Source of the DNA: RYN-230 sp963717125
GTDB taxonomy: Bacteria; Actinomycetota; Actinomycetes; Streptosporangiales; Streptosporangiaceae
DNA length: 64,000 nt
Reading direction: 5' to 3'
Assembly: GCA_963717125.1 (NCBI GenBank)
Contig: CAVQVG010000020.1
Span: 558,001-622,000 of the forward strand
The notes under the pieces were generated by a model. It was not told the DNA's origin. It searched no databases and saw only the letters and a program-made list of their open reading frames with translations. A program made the translations under genes and the position numbers. The stretch's first letter is position 1. Each line of letters starts with the position of its first letter. Shown here piece by piece: positions 8,864-17,538 of the stretch.

Positions 8864-9035
8864 CACAACCTCCTGCACAGATGGGATCTCTGCTACAGGA
8901 CGGCGTGAGTGGCCCGGATTCATCGGTCCCCGGTCTGGAAATATTCGCCCCCGCCGGGCCGATGAGAACGCCCATCGCGGTGCCGTCCAACTCATAGCAC
9001 GCCGCCACCGGACGGCGGCACCAGAGGAGGACGTC

Positions 9036-9212
9036 ATGTATTCAACGGTGATCCAGGCCATCGCCACGGACCAGATCAGGCAGTACCACGCGTCGGCCGC
9101 CGCGGCCAGCCGGGTCCGGCAGATCCGCCGGGCGCGTCGCCGCGATCGCGGCCGGGTCAGCTATGCGCTCCGGTCGGTCACATCGCGGGGCGCCCAGCCG
9201 TCAGTGTCGTGA
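9036..9212 (+). CDS. Small Arg-rich protein, 58 aa, unknown function
   Basis: The frame starts MYSTVIQAIATDQIRQYH and has a strong ribosome site, AGAGGAGG, ending six bases before the ATG. The middle is a predicted amphipathic helix rich in Ala followed by RQIRRARRRDRGR. There is no membrane segment or signal peptide. It is encoded divergently from the DUF899/sigma operon and convergently with the HNH nuclease gene. No family was recognised. The clean start and ribosome site make it a likely real gene, perhaps nucleic-acid binding given its charge. Confidence 0.6.
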   Translation: MYSTVIQAIATDQIRQYHASAAAASRVRQIRRARRRDRGRVSYALRSVTSRGAQPSVS

Positions 9213-9264
9213 TCACTGGCCGGTCGATGAACTGCTGCGCCAAGCGGCCTGATACCCGCCCGGT

Positions 9265-10892
9265 TCAGGCGGCTTGGCTGGGTGGGCCGTGGCTGTGCAG
9301 GGTTCGGGTGTGGTCGGGGCTGGTGGCGGTGGTGGTGGCGTCGGTGTGCAGGGTGAGGGTCCAGCCCCATTGGTGGACGGCGGTGAGGTGGTGGAAGGCG
9401 CAGAGCAGGATCAGGTTGGTGAGTGTGGTGGTGCCGCCGGTGGCTTTGGGTTTGAGGTGGTGGACGTGGCAGGCGGCGGGTGGGGTGTCGCAGCCGGGGA
9501 AGGCGCAGTGCCGGTCGCGGGTGATGACGGCGCGGCGCAGGGCGCCGGTGATGAGGTTGGTGGGGGTGCCGGTGTCCAGCGGCAGGCTGGCCGAGGGGAA
9601 CTGGCCGCCGGTGAGGCGGGTGCGCAGGAACGCGGCCAGCCCGCCCGGCCCGGACAGGACGCTGGCGGCGTGCCGGAGCAGGGTGTCGTGCAGCCGGGCC
9701 AGCGCGGCGGGGGGCAGCGGGGTGCGCGGGCCGCTGGGGCCCTCACGCAGGCCGGCGAGCAGGTCGGCGGCCAGGGCGGCGAGGGCGGCCTGGTCCACGG
9801 TCCCGGTGACGACCGGCGCGATGGCCGCATCGCACGCATAGCCCTGGGCGGCGCGGCCGGTCAGCCAGCCCGGCTGCCCCTCAGCCGCCGCCCGCGCCAC
9901 CCGCGCCGCCCGCGCCGCCCGCGCCGCCTGCGCCGCCTGCGCGGCCTGCGCGGCCTGCGCGGCCTGCGCCGCCTGGCGGCCTGCGCCGCCTGGGCGGCCT
10001 GCGCGGCCTGGGCGGCCTGGTCGGCCTGCGTGGCGTGGGCGGTGGTCCAGGCGGCTTCGGCGCCGGTGGCGCCGGGCAGGTCGCGGAGCTGCTCTAAGGT
10101 CAGGTGCAGCTGGACCTGGGTGGGCTGCCCGGCCCGGCCGGGCAGGCACCCGGCGCCGGCCAGCCGCCGGCACGCCTCCTCCAGCGCGTCATGACGGCGC
10201 TGCGGCGCGGTCCGCACATCCTCGGGCCCGGCCTTCTTCCCCAGCGCCTCCAGCACCGCCGCCAGCGCGGCGGCGCAGGCCGGGGTCAGGTCGCCGTCGA
10301 GCACCCCGGCGCCGCCGAACGTCAGCCCCAGCCGCACCCGCCGCTCACCGAAACCCTCATCCCCACCCGGGCCGCCGGGATCGGGGGCCGCCGTGCGGCG
10401 GCGTATCTCCTCCGCCAGCCCAGCCAGATCCGGCAGCGTCGCACCCCCGGCCGCCGCGGCCAGCAGGATCTCATCCGCGTCATCCCGCGCGTTCCCGGGC
10501 AGCTGATCAGTCCAGGTGCAGACGTGCCGCGCCCACGACGGGGAGAGCGCACCCGCAGCTAACGCCGCCCGGACCGCCGGGTGGCCATCAAGGCGTTTCA
10601 CCCAGCCGACCGCGCCGGCCGCCGCGCCGCCGGTGACCTGGGTCTGCCACTTCAGCCACGCCCGCGCCGTCTGCTGCCCGTCATCCTCATGCGCCCCGCT
10701 GGCCGAGAACCCGCCCAGCATCCGGGCATGCGCCGCCGTGTACGCCGACCCGGCCCGGGCCAGCTCCCGCAGGCACTCCGCCTGCACCACCCCCGGCAGG
10801 TCCCCCGCCGCCACCTGGTTCAAGAACGCCAGCCCAGCCCGCACAGCAGCCAGCGCCTCACCCACCGTGGACGGCGACTTCCCCTCGCACAC
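9265..10892 (-). pseudogene. DUF222-HNH endonuclease, frameshifted in a repeat tract
   Basis: The N-terminal part (10892 to about 9976) is a DUF222 domain. The C-terminal part (about 9976 to 9265) carries the HNH nuclease: CAFPGCDTPPAACHVHHL with the later LCAFHH supplying metal and catalytic residues. The two halves are in different frames. The break falls in an Ala-Gln repeat of 9-bp units in which one unit has only eight bases (9976-9983). Restoring one base gives a single protein of about 540 residues, normal for this family. The GTG at 10892 is preferred because AGGAGG sits six bases before it; a GTG at 10901 is too close to that site. The family is abundant in actinobacteria, and its role is unclear. 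Confidence 0.8.
9898..10045. repeat. 9-bp tandem repeat coding Ala-Ala-Gln/Arg linker
   Basis: About sixteen variants of CGCGGCCTG / CGCCGCCTG / GGCGGCCTG lie in a row. On the minus strand they encode an Ala-rich linker between DUF222 and HNH. All units keep a period of nine except the one at 9976-9983, which has eight bases and shifts the frame. GC-rich tandem repeats like this are prone both to replication slippage and to sequencing or assembly error. Confidence 0.8.
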
Positions 10893-10924
10893 ACTGACCA
10901 CCTCCTCCCAGGCACGGCCTATAT

Positions 10925-10942
10925 CTCGAAGCTACGTTCGAG
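10925..10942. promoter_or_regulatory. SOS (LexA)-like box upstream of the HNH gene
   Basis: CTCGAAGCTACGTTCGAG is an inverted repeat with perfect 6-base arms and a 6-base spacer. It differs by one base from the actinobacterial LexA consensus TCGAAC-N4-GTTCGA (G for C at position 6). It lies about 33 bases upstream of the chosen GTG of the DUF222-HNH gene, where a repressor would block the promoter. LexA control of genes of this nuclease family is known in mycobacteria; here it is inferred from the motif only. Confidence 0.45.
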
Positions 10943-11113
10943 CATAGCGGAGCCCGCCGACAAAACGGCGGAGCGGAAGGAGAGGCGGCACCAGCGGACG
11001 CGGGTGCCGCACCGGCGGACGCGGGTGCAGGATCGGCCGGATCGTGACCGCCGCCGGCATCGCGGCCGGCGGCGGGCACGCCCGGGTCAGCTACGGCTGA
11101 ACCAGTCCGGTGC

Positions 11114-11776
11114 TCAGCTCGTGGGGTCGGGCACGATGCGGATGTAAGGCCGCGGCGACTCCCAGCCCTCCGGGTAGAGCTTCTTCGCGTCGTCGTCGGA
11201 CACCGAGCCGGCGATGATCACGTTCTGCCCAGGCTGCCAGTTCACCGGCGTGGCCACCTTGTGCTTGGCGGTGAGCTGGAGCGAGTCGATGACCCGCAGC
11301 ACCTCGTCGAAGTTGCGGCCGGTCGTCATCGGGTAGACGAGGATCAGCTTGACCTTCTTGTCCGGGCCGATCACGAAGACGTTGCGGACCGTCTGGTTGT
11401 CCGCCGGGGTCCGCTGCGTCGGGTCACCCGAGGTGCTGGCGGGCAGCATCCCGTACAGCTTGGACACGTTGAAGTCGCTGTCCGCGATGATCGGGTAGTT
11501 GGGCGCGGTGCCCTGCGTCTCCTTGATGTCGTTCGCCCACTGCTCGTGCCTGTCCGCCGGGTCAACGGAAAGCCCGATGATCTTCACGTTCCGCTTGTCG
11601 AACTCGGGCTTGATCTTGGCCATGTAGCCCAGCTCGGTCGTGCAAATCGGAGTGAAGTCCTTGGGGTGCGAGAACAGCACCGCCCATGAGTCACCGATCC
11701 AGTCGTGGAAGCTGATCGGTCCCTCAGTCGTCTGAGCGGTGAAGTCAGGGGCGATGTCCCCAAGCGCGAGAGCCAT
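11114..11776 (-). CDS. 1-Cys peroxiredoxin (Prx6 type)
   Basis: 220 residues from ATG 11776, preceded by GGAGGAG. The active site FSHPKDFTPICTTELG carries the peroxidatic Cys. There is no resolving Cys of the 2-Cys type, and the extended C-terminal domain (PVNWQPGQNVIIAG) is that of Prx6-like enzymes. It reduces hydrogen peroxide or organic peroxides in the cytoplasm, using a small thiol as reductant. A longer frame to 11857 has no support. A candidate promoter is at 11896-11924. It stands alone, with the cupin gene upstream on the same strand and over 220 bases between. Confidence 0.93.
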   Translation of the reverse strand: MALALGDIAPDFTAQTTEGPISFHDWIGDSWAVLFSHPKDFTPICTTELGYMAKIKPEFDKRNVKIIGLSVDPADRHEQWANDIKETQGTAPNYPIIADSDFNVSKLYGMLPASTSGDPTQRTPADNQTVRNVFVIGPDKKVKLILVYPMTTGRNFDEVLRVIDSLQLTAKHKVATPVNWQPGQNVIIAGSVSDDDAKKLYPEGWESPRPYIRIVPDPTS

Positions 11777-11895
11777 GTTCTCCTCCGAATTTGTGTGGTC
11801 GTACACCCTGCCTGCCCCGGCACCGGCCACAGCGGGCTGGCCGGGCATCCCCCCCAACCGTGGGCTGGGAACTCCACTATCTCGATTGAATTAGT

Positions 11896-11924
11896 AGATT
11901 ATGACCAGGACAGATAAGCAACAA
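11896..11924 (-). promoter_or_regulatory. Candidate promoter of the peroxiredoxin gene
   Basis: On the minus strand TTGTTG (11924-11919) and TAATCT (11901-11896) are separated by exactly 17 bases, matching the -35 and TANNNT -10 pattern of actinobacterial vegetative promoters. It predicts a 5' leader of roughly 110 bases before the ATG at 11776. The rest of the 11777-11997 gap holds no credible gene. Confidence 0.4.
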
Positions 11925-11997
11925 GTATGCCCTCGGCCGGAACGGCTGTCGATGTCGGCCAACGACAGGTGTTCCGACAGCTCGCCGGGCAGGTCCC

Positions 11998-12423
11998 CTA
12001 GGCCCTGCCGCCGCCCGGCCAGAGGCTGTCCAGGTTGACCACGATGCCGTCCTGGCTGCTCCGTGCGATGATCACGATTGCCTCGTCGTCACCCGGGTTC
12101 TCCTCCCGGTGCGGCGCGTAAGGCGGCACGAAGACGTAGTCACCAGGCTCAGTCTCCAGCCGGATCTCCCGGCCGTCTTCGGCGAACACGAACGCCGGGT
12201 GCCCGGACAGCACGTAGATCGCGGTCTCCGCCTCCCCGTGGTGGTGGTCGCCGGACGTGACGCCCGGGGCCACGTGCGTCTGGCCCATCCACACCTTCTC
12301 CGACCCGGTGTTCTTCCCCGAGATGGCTTCGCGCCGGGCCATCCCTGAGGTCTGCCCGGTGTCCGCGCGCAGCTCGCTGCCGCGGACATGGGTCAGCGGC
12401 CGGTGCCAGAGATCGTCCGTCAT
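11998..12423 (-). CDS. Cupin domain protein
   Basis: 141 residues from ATG 12423, preceded by GGAGG. A single cupin barrel: SGDHHHGEAETAIYVLSG is the first cupin motif with three metal-binding His and a Glu, and PGDYVFVPPYAPHREEN is the second with a further His. A metal-dependent enzyme or a small-ligand sensor is likely; the substrate is unknown. It is encoded divergently from the FMN reductase gene at 12563, with a 139-base AT-richer gap between them (CAATATACTAGGGTGTAA) that may hold shared promoters. Confidence 0.85.
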   Translation of the reverse strand: MTDDLWHRPLTHVRGSELRADTGQTSGMARREAISGKNTGSEKVWMGQTHVAPGVTSGDHHHGEAETAIYVLSGHPAFVFAEDGREIRLETEPGDYVFVPPYAPHREENPGDDEAIVIIARSSQDGIVVNLDSLWPGGGRA

Positions 12424-12562
12424 TGCCTGCCTCCTGCTCGCCAGCACGGCCTCCCGCGCGTCCCCTCTCCATGCTAGACACCCGGGTCTTCCCCAAACCT
12501 GCTTTGTCGATCAATATACTAGGGTGTAACGCGTCCCTCGGATCGCACGGAGGTAGCGCAGC

Positions 12563-13063
12563 ATGAGCAGAGCCCGGATCGTCGCCATCACCGGCAACCC
12601 GCGCCCGCAGTCGCGCACGCACAGCCTGGCGCGGACCCTGGCCGCGGAACTCGCCGACGCTCTGGACGGCAGCGTCACCGACGTGGACCTGGCCGAACTG
12701 GGTTCCCGCGTCCTCGACGCGGCCGACCCCGACGCCAGCGCGGCCGTCGCGCAGGTCCTCGACGCGGACGTGCTGGTGCTGGCCAGCCCGACCTACAAGG
12801 CGACCTATTCGGGGCTGCTCAAGTCATTCCTGGACCGGTTCGGCACCAGCAGCCTGGCCGGCAAGGCGGCTGTGCCCATCCTGCTCGGCGGCGCGCCGAA
12901 CCATCAGCTCGCGGTGGACCTGCACTTCGCCCCGCTGCTGCTGGAACTGGGCGCGGCGGTGCCGGTGCGCGGGCTGTTCGTGCTGGAGTCCGACGTGGAC
13001 GGCTTCGCCTCGTTCGCGGCCAAGTGGGCGGCAGCGAACGGTCCCGCGCTGGCGCCGCGGTAG
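12563..13063 (+). CDS. NADPH-dependent FMN reductase
   Basis: 166 residues, flavodoxin-like fold. The start GNPRPQSRTHSLA is the phosphate-binding loop of the NADPH-dependent FMN reductase family, and ASPTYKATYSGLLKSFLDR is its second flavin-binding segment. It has GGAGG eight or so bases before the ATG. It reduces FMN with NAD(P)H and could supply FMNH2 to flavin monooxygenases such as the SfnG-like enzyme at 35583, although it is not near it. Its last 160 bases overlap the convergent DUF998 gene. Confidence 0.9.
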   Translation: MSRARIVAITGNPRPQSRTHSLARTLAAELADALDGSVTDVDLAELGSRVLDAADPDASAAVAQVLDADVLVLASPTYKATYSGLLKSFLDRFGTSSLAGKAAVPILLGGAPNHQLAVDLHFAPLLLELGAAVPVRGLFVLESDVDGFASFAAKWAAANGPALAPR

Positions 13064-13677
13064 CTGCGCAGCAGCCGAACGGCCAGCATCACCTCGGCGG
13101 CCAGCGCCAGGGTGACCGCGGCCCGCTGCACCGCACCGTTCTCCGGCTCGAAGGCCCGGGACGCGAACACGGCCAGGCCTGCGGCGCTGGCCAGGGTGGC
13201 CGCGGTGACCGCGCGGCAGGTGGCGGCCCAGCCCGGCGCCCCGCGCAGCCGCCAGGCCAGCAGCAGCGGCGCGGCCAGCATGGCCGCGTAAGCCACGCCA
13301 CTGACCACGTCGTGCACCTGGTTGTGCCACGACTCGCCGCCGAACCCGGGCCCGGTCAGCAGCAGGTGGTCGCGGCGGAACACCCCGGCCGCCACCGTCG
13401 CGCCGCCGGCCAGCATGACCAGCCACGGCCCGGCCGATCGCGGCCCAGTCACTGAGCGCAGCGCCACGCCGAACGCGGCCGTGCACCCGCCGAGCACGAT
13501 GAACGCGGCCATCATCAGCTGCGGATCCCGGGCGTCCTCCGCGGCCAGCCCGCTCAGCTGGACCTGCGCCATCGGCGCAGCCTGGCGCAGCGAACCGGCC
13601 AGCCACCCGGCGGTGAACACCGCCGGGCCCGCGATCCCGCTGGCCGAGGCCAGCCTGCCCAGCTTCATGACTCCCAT
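12904..13677 (-). CDS. DUF998 family membrane protein
   Basis: 257 residues with six or seven membrane segments between about residues 12 and 215, in the DUF998 pattern (loop FRRDHLLLTGPGFGGESWHN, then VHDVVSGVAYAAM). The last 50 residues are hydrophilic, rich in Ser and Ala, and read antisense through the end of the FMN reductase gene. Normal members end near the last helix, so this tail is probably an extension after loss of the original stop or an indel. Start ATG 13677; ATG 13668 is also possible. Function unknown. Confidence 0.7.
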   Translation of the reverse strand: MGVMKLGRLASASGIAGPAVFTAGWLAGSLRQAAPMAQVQLSGLAAEDARDPQLMMAAFIVLGGCTAAFGVALRSVTGPRSAGPWLVMLAGGATVAAGVFRRDHLLLTGPGFGGESWHNQVHDVVSGVAYAAMLAAPLLLAWRLRGAPGWAATCRAVTAATLASAAGLAVFASRAFEPENGAVQRAAVTLALAAEVMLAVRLLRSYRGASAGPFAAAHLAANEAKPSTSDSSTNSPRTGTAAPSSSSSGAKCRSTAS

Positions 13678-13816
13678 TCTGAACGCCCGTACCGTCGGCC
13701 GTGCCCGGCTGGCTGCGCGGACCCGGCCGGAAGACCCTTGATCAAATGGGGCACACCGCCGATCACGGGCCAGAGTAAAAGATATACCGTGCTACCTCAT
13801 TAAGCATATACAAGCG

Positions 13817-13844
13817 CGTTATAACAATTACTTGCAGGTAATGG
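13817..13844 (+). promoter_or_regulatory. Leader motif shared by the two copper-oxidase genes, copy 1
   Basis: CGTTATAA (13817-13824) followed after six bases by CTTGCAGGTAATGG (13831-13844), about 65 bases before the oxidase ATG. The same pair (CGTTATAA, then CTTGCGGCTAATGG) precedes the second oxidase gene at 22347-22376, although the rest of the two leaders has diverged. Conservation between copies suggests a binding site or promoter element. The surrounding region, 13678-13906, holds no gene and is AT-richer than its neighbours. Confidence 0.4.
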
Positions 13845-13906
13845 CGGCCCCCACTAGTAGAGTCGGAGCTACGTTTAGGAGAGAGCCAGCTATTACGGGG
13901 ATTAAG

Positions 13907-15439
13907 ATGCGCTTTACGAATGTCCCAGGACACGATGGACGGGGTATGCTCGGGAAAGCCGTCGGCGGGTCGCTGGACCGGCGCCGGTTCCTGGCCGCCG
14001 GGGGTGCGGCCGCGGCGCTGCTGGGCGGTTTCCCGGCCCCGTTACTGGCTGCCGCACCACGCACCGGCCGGGCGGCCCGGGTGGCACATCCCGCGGTCAG
14101 CGGCTCGTGGAGCGCGCCGTTCAACCTGACCCTGGTCTCCATCCACGCGGTCATGCTGCACACCGGGAACGTACTGCTGTTCTCCTGGCCCAACGAGACG
14201 GTGGGCAGCGACGCCGTCCTGTGGAACCCGGTGACTGGGGGCATCACCAATATCGCGCTCACCTATCAGCGGGACATCTTCTGCTCCGGTACCACTGTGC
14301 TGTCCGACGGCCGGGTGTTCATCGCGGGCGGCCACATCTGGCAGGGGGCCATCAGTCCTACCCAGGGTGTGATCAACACGACGATCTTCGACCCGGCGTC
14401 CAATGCCTGGACCGAGGGCCCGATGATGTCGCAGGCACGCTGGTACCCGACTACGACGCTGCTCGGCGACGGCACGGTGATCATCTGCGGTGGCACGATC
14501 AACACCGGCACGGGCGCGACCACCGTGGACCACTACAACCCGGTCAGCAATACCATCACCACGCTGCCGTCCACGGCTGACAAGGCCATGGTCACCTACC
14601 CGCGGATGAAGCTCACCACCAGCGGCCTGCTCGCCTGGACCAACTTCCCCACCACGTGCTACCTGAACCCGGCCACCGCGACGTGGACCACGGGCCCGAA
14701 GCTGGAGTCGGGCAGCGGCAGCGTTACCGACGTGTCGGTGCTGCTGCCCGGGCTCACCGAGATCCTGGAAGCCGGCGGGACCACGTCGTCCGGCGTCACC
14801 ACCACGGCTGAGCTGCTCAACCTCTCGGCCAGCAAACCGGCCTGGGCGTACACCAGCGCGATGCACTTCGCCCGGCTGTGGGCCAACAGCGTGCTGCTGC
14901 CCGACGGGACGGTGCTGGTGGTGGGCGGCGGCACGTCCGGCTACTACGACGGGCCGGTCCTCACCCCCGAGATCTACAACCCGGCCACCCGGACCTGGAC
15001 CGAGATGGCGGCGCAGACCGCGCCGCGGATGTACCACTCCACCGCGCTGCTGCTGCCGGACGGCCGGGTGCTGTCCGCCGGGCAGAGCTCGGGCAAGTAC
15101 GAGAAAACCGGCGAGATCTTCTCCCCGCCCTACCTGTTCAAGGGCGCGCGGCCGACGATCACCCGTGCCCCGGCCACTCTCAGCTACCGGACGGCGTTCA
15201 CCGTCACCACCCCCGAGGCGGCCAGCATCGCCCGGCTGGTCCTGATCAAAGCGGCCGCGGTCACCCACTCCAACAACTTCGACCAGCGCTACGTCGAATG
15301 CACCTTCACGGCCAGCGGCACCAAGCTGAGCGCGACCTCGCCGCCCAACGCCAACTACGCCCCGCCCGGCTGGTACCTGCTCTTCCTGGTCAGCACGGCC
15401 GGTGTGCCCTCGGTGGCCAGCTGGGTCCAGGTCGGCTGA
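13907..15439 (+). CDS. Secreted copper-radical oxidase (galactose/glyoxal oxidase-like), copy 1
   Basis: 510 residues. A Tat signal is present (DRRRFLAAGGAAAALLGG, residues 24-41), as needed for a cofactor-bearing exported enzyme. Kelch-type propeller blades follow, then a DUF1929 domain (about 410-510). Residues expected for the copper-radical site are in place: Cys126 (DIFCSG), Tyr180 (ARWYPT), Tyr376-His377 (RMYHST) and His454 (VTHSNN). The family oxidises an alcohol or aldehyde with O2, giving H2O2; a Streptomyces relative, GlxA, works on a surface glycan. The ATG at 13907 was chosen for its GGGG-ATTAAG ribosome site, which is repeated in copy 2. The propeller gene follows one base after the stop. 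Confidence 0.85.
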   Translation: MRFTNVPGHDGRGMLGKAVGGSLDRRRFLAAGGAAAALLGGFPAPLLAAAPRTGRAARVAHPAVSGSWSAPFNLTLVSIHAVMLHTGNVLLFSWPNETVGSDAVLWNPVTGGITNIALTYQRDIFCSGTTVLSDGRVFIAGGHIWQGAISPTQGVINTTIFDPASNAWTEGPMMSQARWYPTTTLLGDGTVIICGGTINTGTGATTVDHYNPVSNTITTLPSTADKAMVTYPRMKLTTSGLLAWTNFPTTCYLNPATATWTTGPKLESGSGSVTDVSVLLPGLTEILEAGGTTSSGVTTTAELLNLSASKPAWAYTSAMHFARLWANSVLLPDGTVLVVGGGTSGYYDGPVLTPEIYNPATRTWTEMAAQTAPRMYHSTALLLPDGRVLSAGQSSGKYEKTGEIFSPPYLFKGARPTITRAPATLSYRTAFTVTTPEAASIARLVLIKAAAVTHSNNFDQRYVECTFTASGTKLSATSPPNANYAPPGWYLLFLVSTAGVPSVASWVQVG

Positions 15440-15440
15440 C

Positions 15441-16512
15441 GTGCGATGGCTGCGCCGGGGGCTGCTGCCCCTGCTGGCTCTCGGAGTGGCCGGCTGCGTG
15501 GCCGCCCTGGCCGGCCTGCTGCCGCCCGGGCGGGCCGCCGCCGGGACGCACCGCGCCGTGGGCGGCGCCGGGCTGGTGCGCGTGCTGCCCGCGGGCGACC
15601 GGGTGCTCAGCGGTCCCCGCATGCCCGACGTCAACAGCCTGTCCAGCGGCCTGGACAGCCTCTGGCTGACCGGCGGCACCCCCCGGCACAGCCACGTCCT
15701 CTACGCGGTCGACCCGGCGACCGGCCGGATCGAGGACACCACCACCCTGCCATCCCGCCTGGTCATCAACCCCGGCGACCTCGCGGCCGTCGCCCGCGCG
15801 GTCTGGGTGGCCGTCGGGGCCAGCCTCTACCGGATCGTGCCGGGCGAGTCCGGCAACGCGGTCACCCGCCCGTTCGCCACCCTGCCGCACGGCGGCCTCA
15901 TCGGCGACGTGGTCACCAGCCCCGGCGCGGTCTGGGTGGATGACACCACCCGCGGCACGGTCTACCGGTACCCGGCCGGCGCCCACGGCGGCCACCGGCC
16001 GCCCCGACTCGGCCATCACCATCGGGCGCACGGCTGGCGTGATGGCCGTCGGCGACGGCGGCGTGTGGGTAGCCGACCCCGACACCCGCACCATGTCCCG
16101 GATCAGCCCGGCCCACGACCGGGTCGACGAAGTCGTGACCACCCCCGGCCCGGCCACCCACCTCACCGCGGCCAGCCACAGCCTCTGGGTCACCGACGGC
16201 ACGGACGGCGTCACCGTGATCGGCGCCGGTGGCCACGCCCGCACCGTCCCGGTCGGCGGGGAGCCCACTGGCCTAGCCACCGGCGCTGGTTCCGTCTGGG
16301 TGGCCAGTACCGCGGCCGGCACTCTCACCCGCATCGACCCCGACCGGGACACGGTCACGGCCACCGTCCGGGTCGGCGAACGGCCCTACGCGGTCGCGGC
16401 CAGCCCCCAGGCCATCTGGGTCGCCGTCCTCGGCCAGCCCATCATGATGCACGTCCCCGCCCACGCAGCAGCCAGCAGCACCATCAGCTGGCTGCTCCGG
16501 CTGTGCGGCTAG
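15441..16512 (+). pseudogene. Membrane-anchored beta-propeller protein, copy 1, frameshifted
   Basis: Starts at GTG 15441, one base after the oxidase stop. A hydrophobic N-terminus (LLPLLALGVAGCVAALAGL, possibly a lipobox VAGC) is followed by YVTN-like blades with repeated VWV motifs. Comparison with the intact copy at 24122 shows the frame changing near 15975-15990, after VYRYPAG: the first frame turns into His/Arg-rich nonsense, while the sequence resumes in another frame as ITIGRTAGVMAVGDGG. One extra base (or loss of two) explains it. A reinitiated product from 15940 is unlikely to be functional. Its TAG overlaps the stop of the convergent epimerase gene. Confidence 0.8.
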
Positions 16513-17489
16513 CCGTAAGCACGCAGCGGCGCGCCGCCGACGTCGGCCTGACCGTGCGTGACCAGCCAGGCCAGCGCTTCGTGCAGGGCCTGCAGCGTGC
16601 TGTACCGGGGTTGGTAGCCCAGGGTCTCCCGGGCCCGGCCGATGTCCGCCGTGATGCTGCGGAACGTGTGCTCGCGGGTGGTCACGGCGTGCTCGGCGCC
16701 GGCCCGGTGCTCGAACTCCGGCCAGTCCACGAAGTCCAGCACCGGTTCCCGGCCGAACCACTGCGCCACCCCTTCGGCCAGCCCGCGCAGCGTCATGGCC
16801 TGCTCGGCCACCACGTGGAAGCTGGCCCCGATCGCGGCCGGCCGGGTCAGCGCCCGCTGGAACGCCTGGGCCACGTCGTCGGCGTGCACGTGGTGCAGCA
16901 CGCCGAGGCCGTGGTCGGGCAGCGCCAGCGGCTTCCCGGTGGCCAGGCAGGTCCACACGGCCGGGTCCAGGTTGCCGGCCGGGGTGATGACCGGCCAGCC
17001 CGGGCCGCTGATGTGCCCGGGGTGCAGCACCACGGCGGGCACGCCGCCGGACCGCGTCTCCCGGTGCAGCAGCGCCTCGATCTCCGCCTTGGCCGCGCCG
17101 TACTCGCCGTAGCCGGTGCGCGGCTCATCCTCGGTGACCGGTACCCGCAGCGCGGGGCCGTGCACCCAGATCGTGCCGCAGTGCAGCAGCAGCGGCCGGG
17201 CCGGGCGCAGCGCGTCGGCCAGCTGCTCTGCCGCGGCCACGGTGAAGCAGACCAGGTCGATGACCACGTCGGGGCGCAGCGCCGCGACCCGCGCGCCGAA
17301 CGTGCCCGCGGCGTCCTCCGCGTCCCGGTCCACGGTGACCCGGGTGACCGCGTCCCACTGCGCGCTGTCGCGGTACGGGCCGCGCAGCCCGCGGCTCATC
17401 GCGATCACCTCGTGGCCGCCCCGGACGAGCCGCGGTACCAGGTACGTGCCGATGTGCCCGGTAGCGCCGATGACAACCACGCGACTCAT
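16509..17489 (-). CDS. NAD-dependent epimerase/dehydratase family protein
   Basis: 326 residues from ATG 17489. The N-terminal Rossmann loop is VVVIGATGHIGTYLV (GxxGxxG). GEYGAAKAEIE supplies the YxxxK pair, and CGTIWVHG is a family strand. Extended short-chain dehydrogenase fold; substrate unknown, possibly a nucleotide sugar or small carbonyl. The start was chosen by the family N-terminus and AAGGG upstream; an extension to 17534 is not conserved-looking. It lies 49 bases downstream of the ABC ATPase gene on the same strand and may be the last gene of that operon. Confidence 0.85.
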   Translation of the reverse strand: MSRVVVIGATGHIGTYLVPRLVRGGHEVIAMSRGLRGPYRDSAQWDAVTRVTVDRDAEDAAGTFGARVAALRPDVVIDLVCFTVAAAEQLADALRPARPLLLHCGTIWVHGPALRVPVTEDEPRTGYGEYGAAKAEIEALLHRETRSGGVPAVVLHPGHISGPGWPVITPAGNLDPAVWTCLATGKPLALPDHGLGVLHHVHADDVAQAFQRALTRPAAIGASFHVVAEQAMTLRGLAEGVAQWFGREPVLDFVDWPEFEHRAGAEHAVTTREHTFRSITADIGRARETLGYQPRYSTLQALHEALAWLVTHGQADVGGAPLRAYG

Positions 17490-17538
17490 GCCGGGGCCCT
17501 TCCATGCCGATGGCGGATGACGCCATCCTGGCACACCG

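Noticed and set aside
9265..10173. Separate HNH gene starting at 10173
   Set aside because: The first 75 residues are the DUF222 domain read in the wrong frame; the HNH half is better explained as the continuation of the upstream frame after a one-base loss.
10943..11113. Small gene between the HNH and peroxiredoxin genes
   Set aside because: The region has a short direct repeat (ACC-GCGGACGCGGGTGC, at 10990 and 11011) but no frame with a start, ribosome site and convincing composition.
14042..15679. 545-aa minus-strand open frame opposite the copper oxidase
   Set aside because: It has no protein family features, is dominated by Gly, Arg and Val-rich nonsense, and mirrors a well-supported gene; such frames arise from the GC bias at third codon positions.
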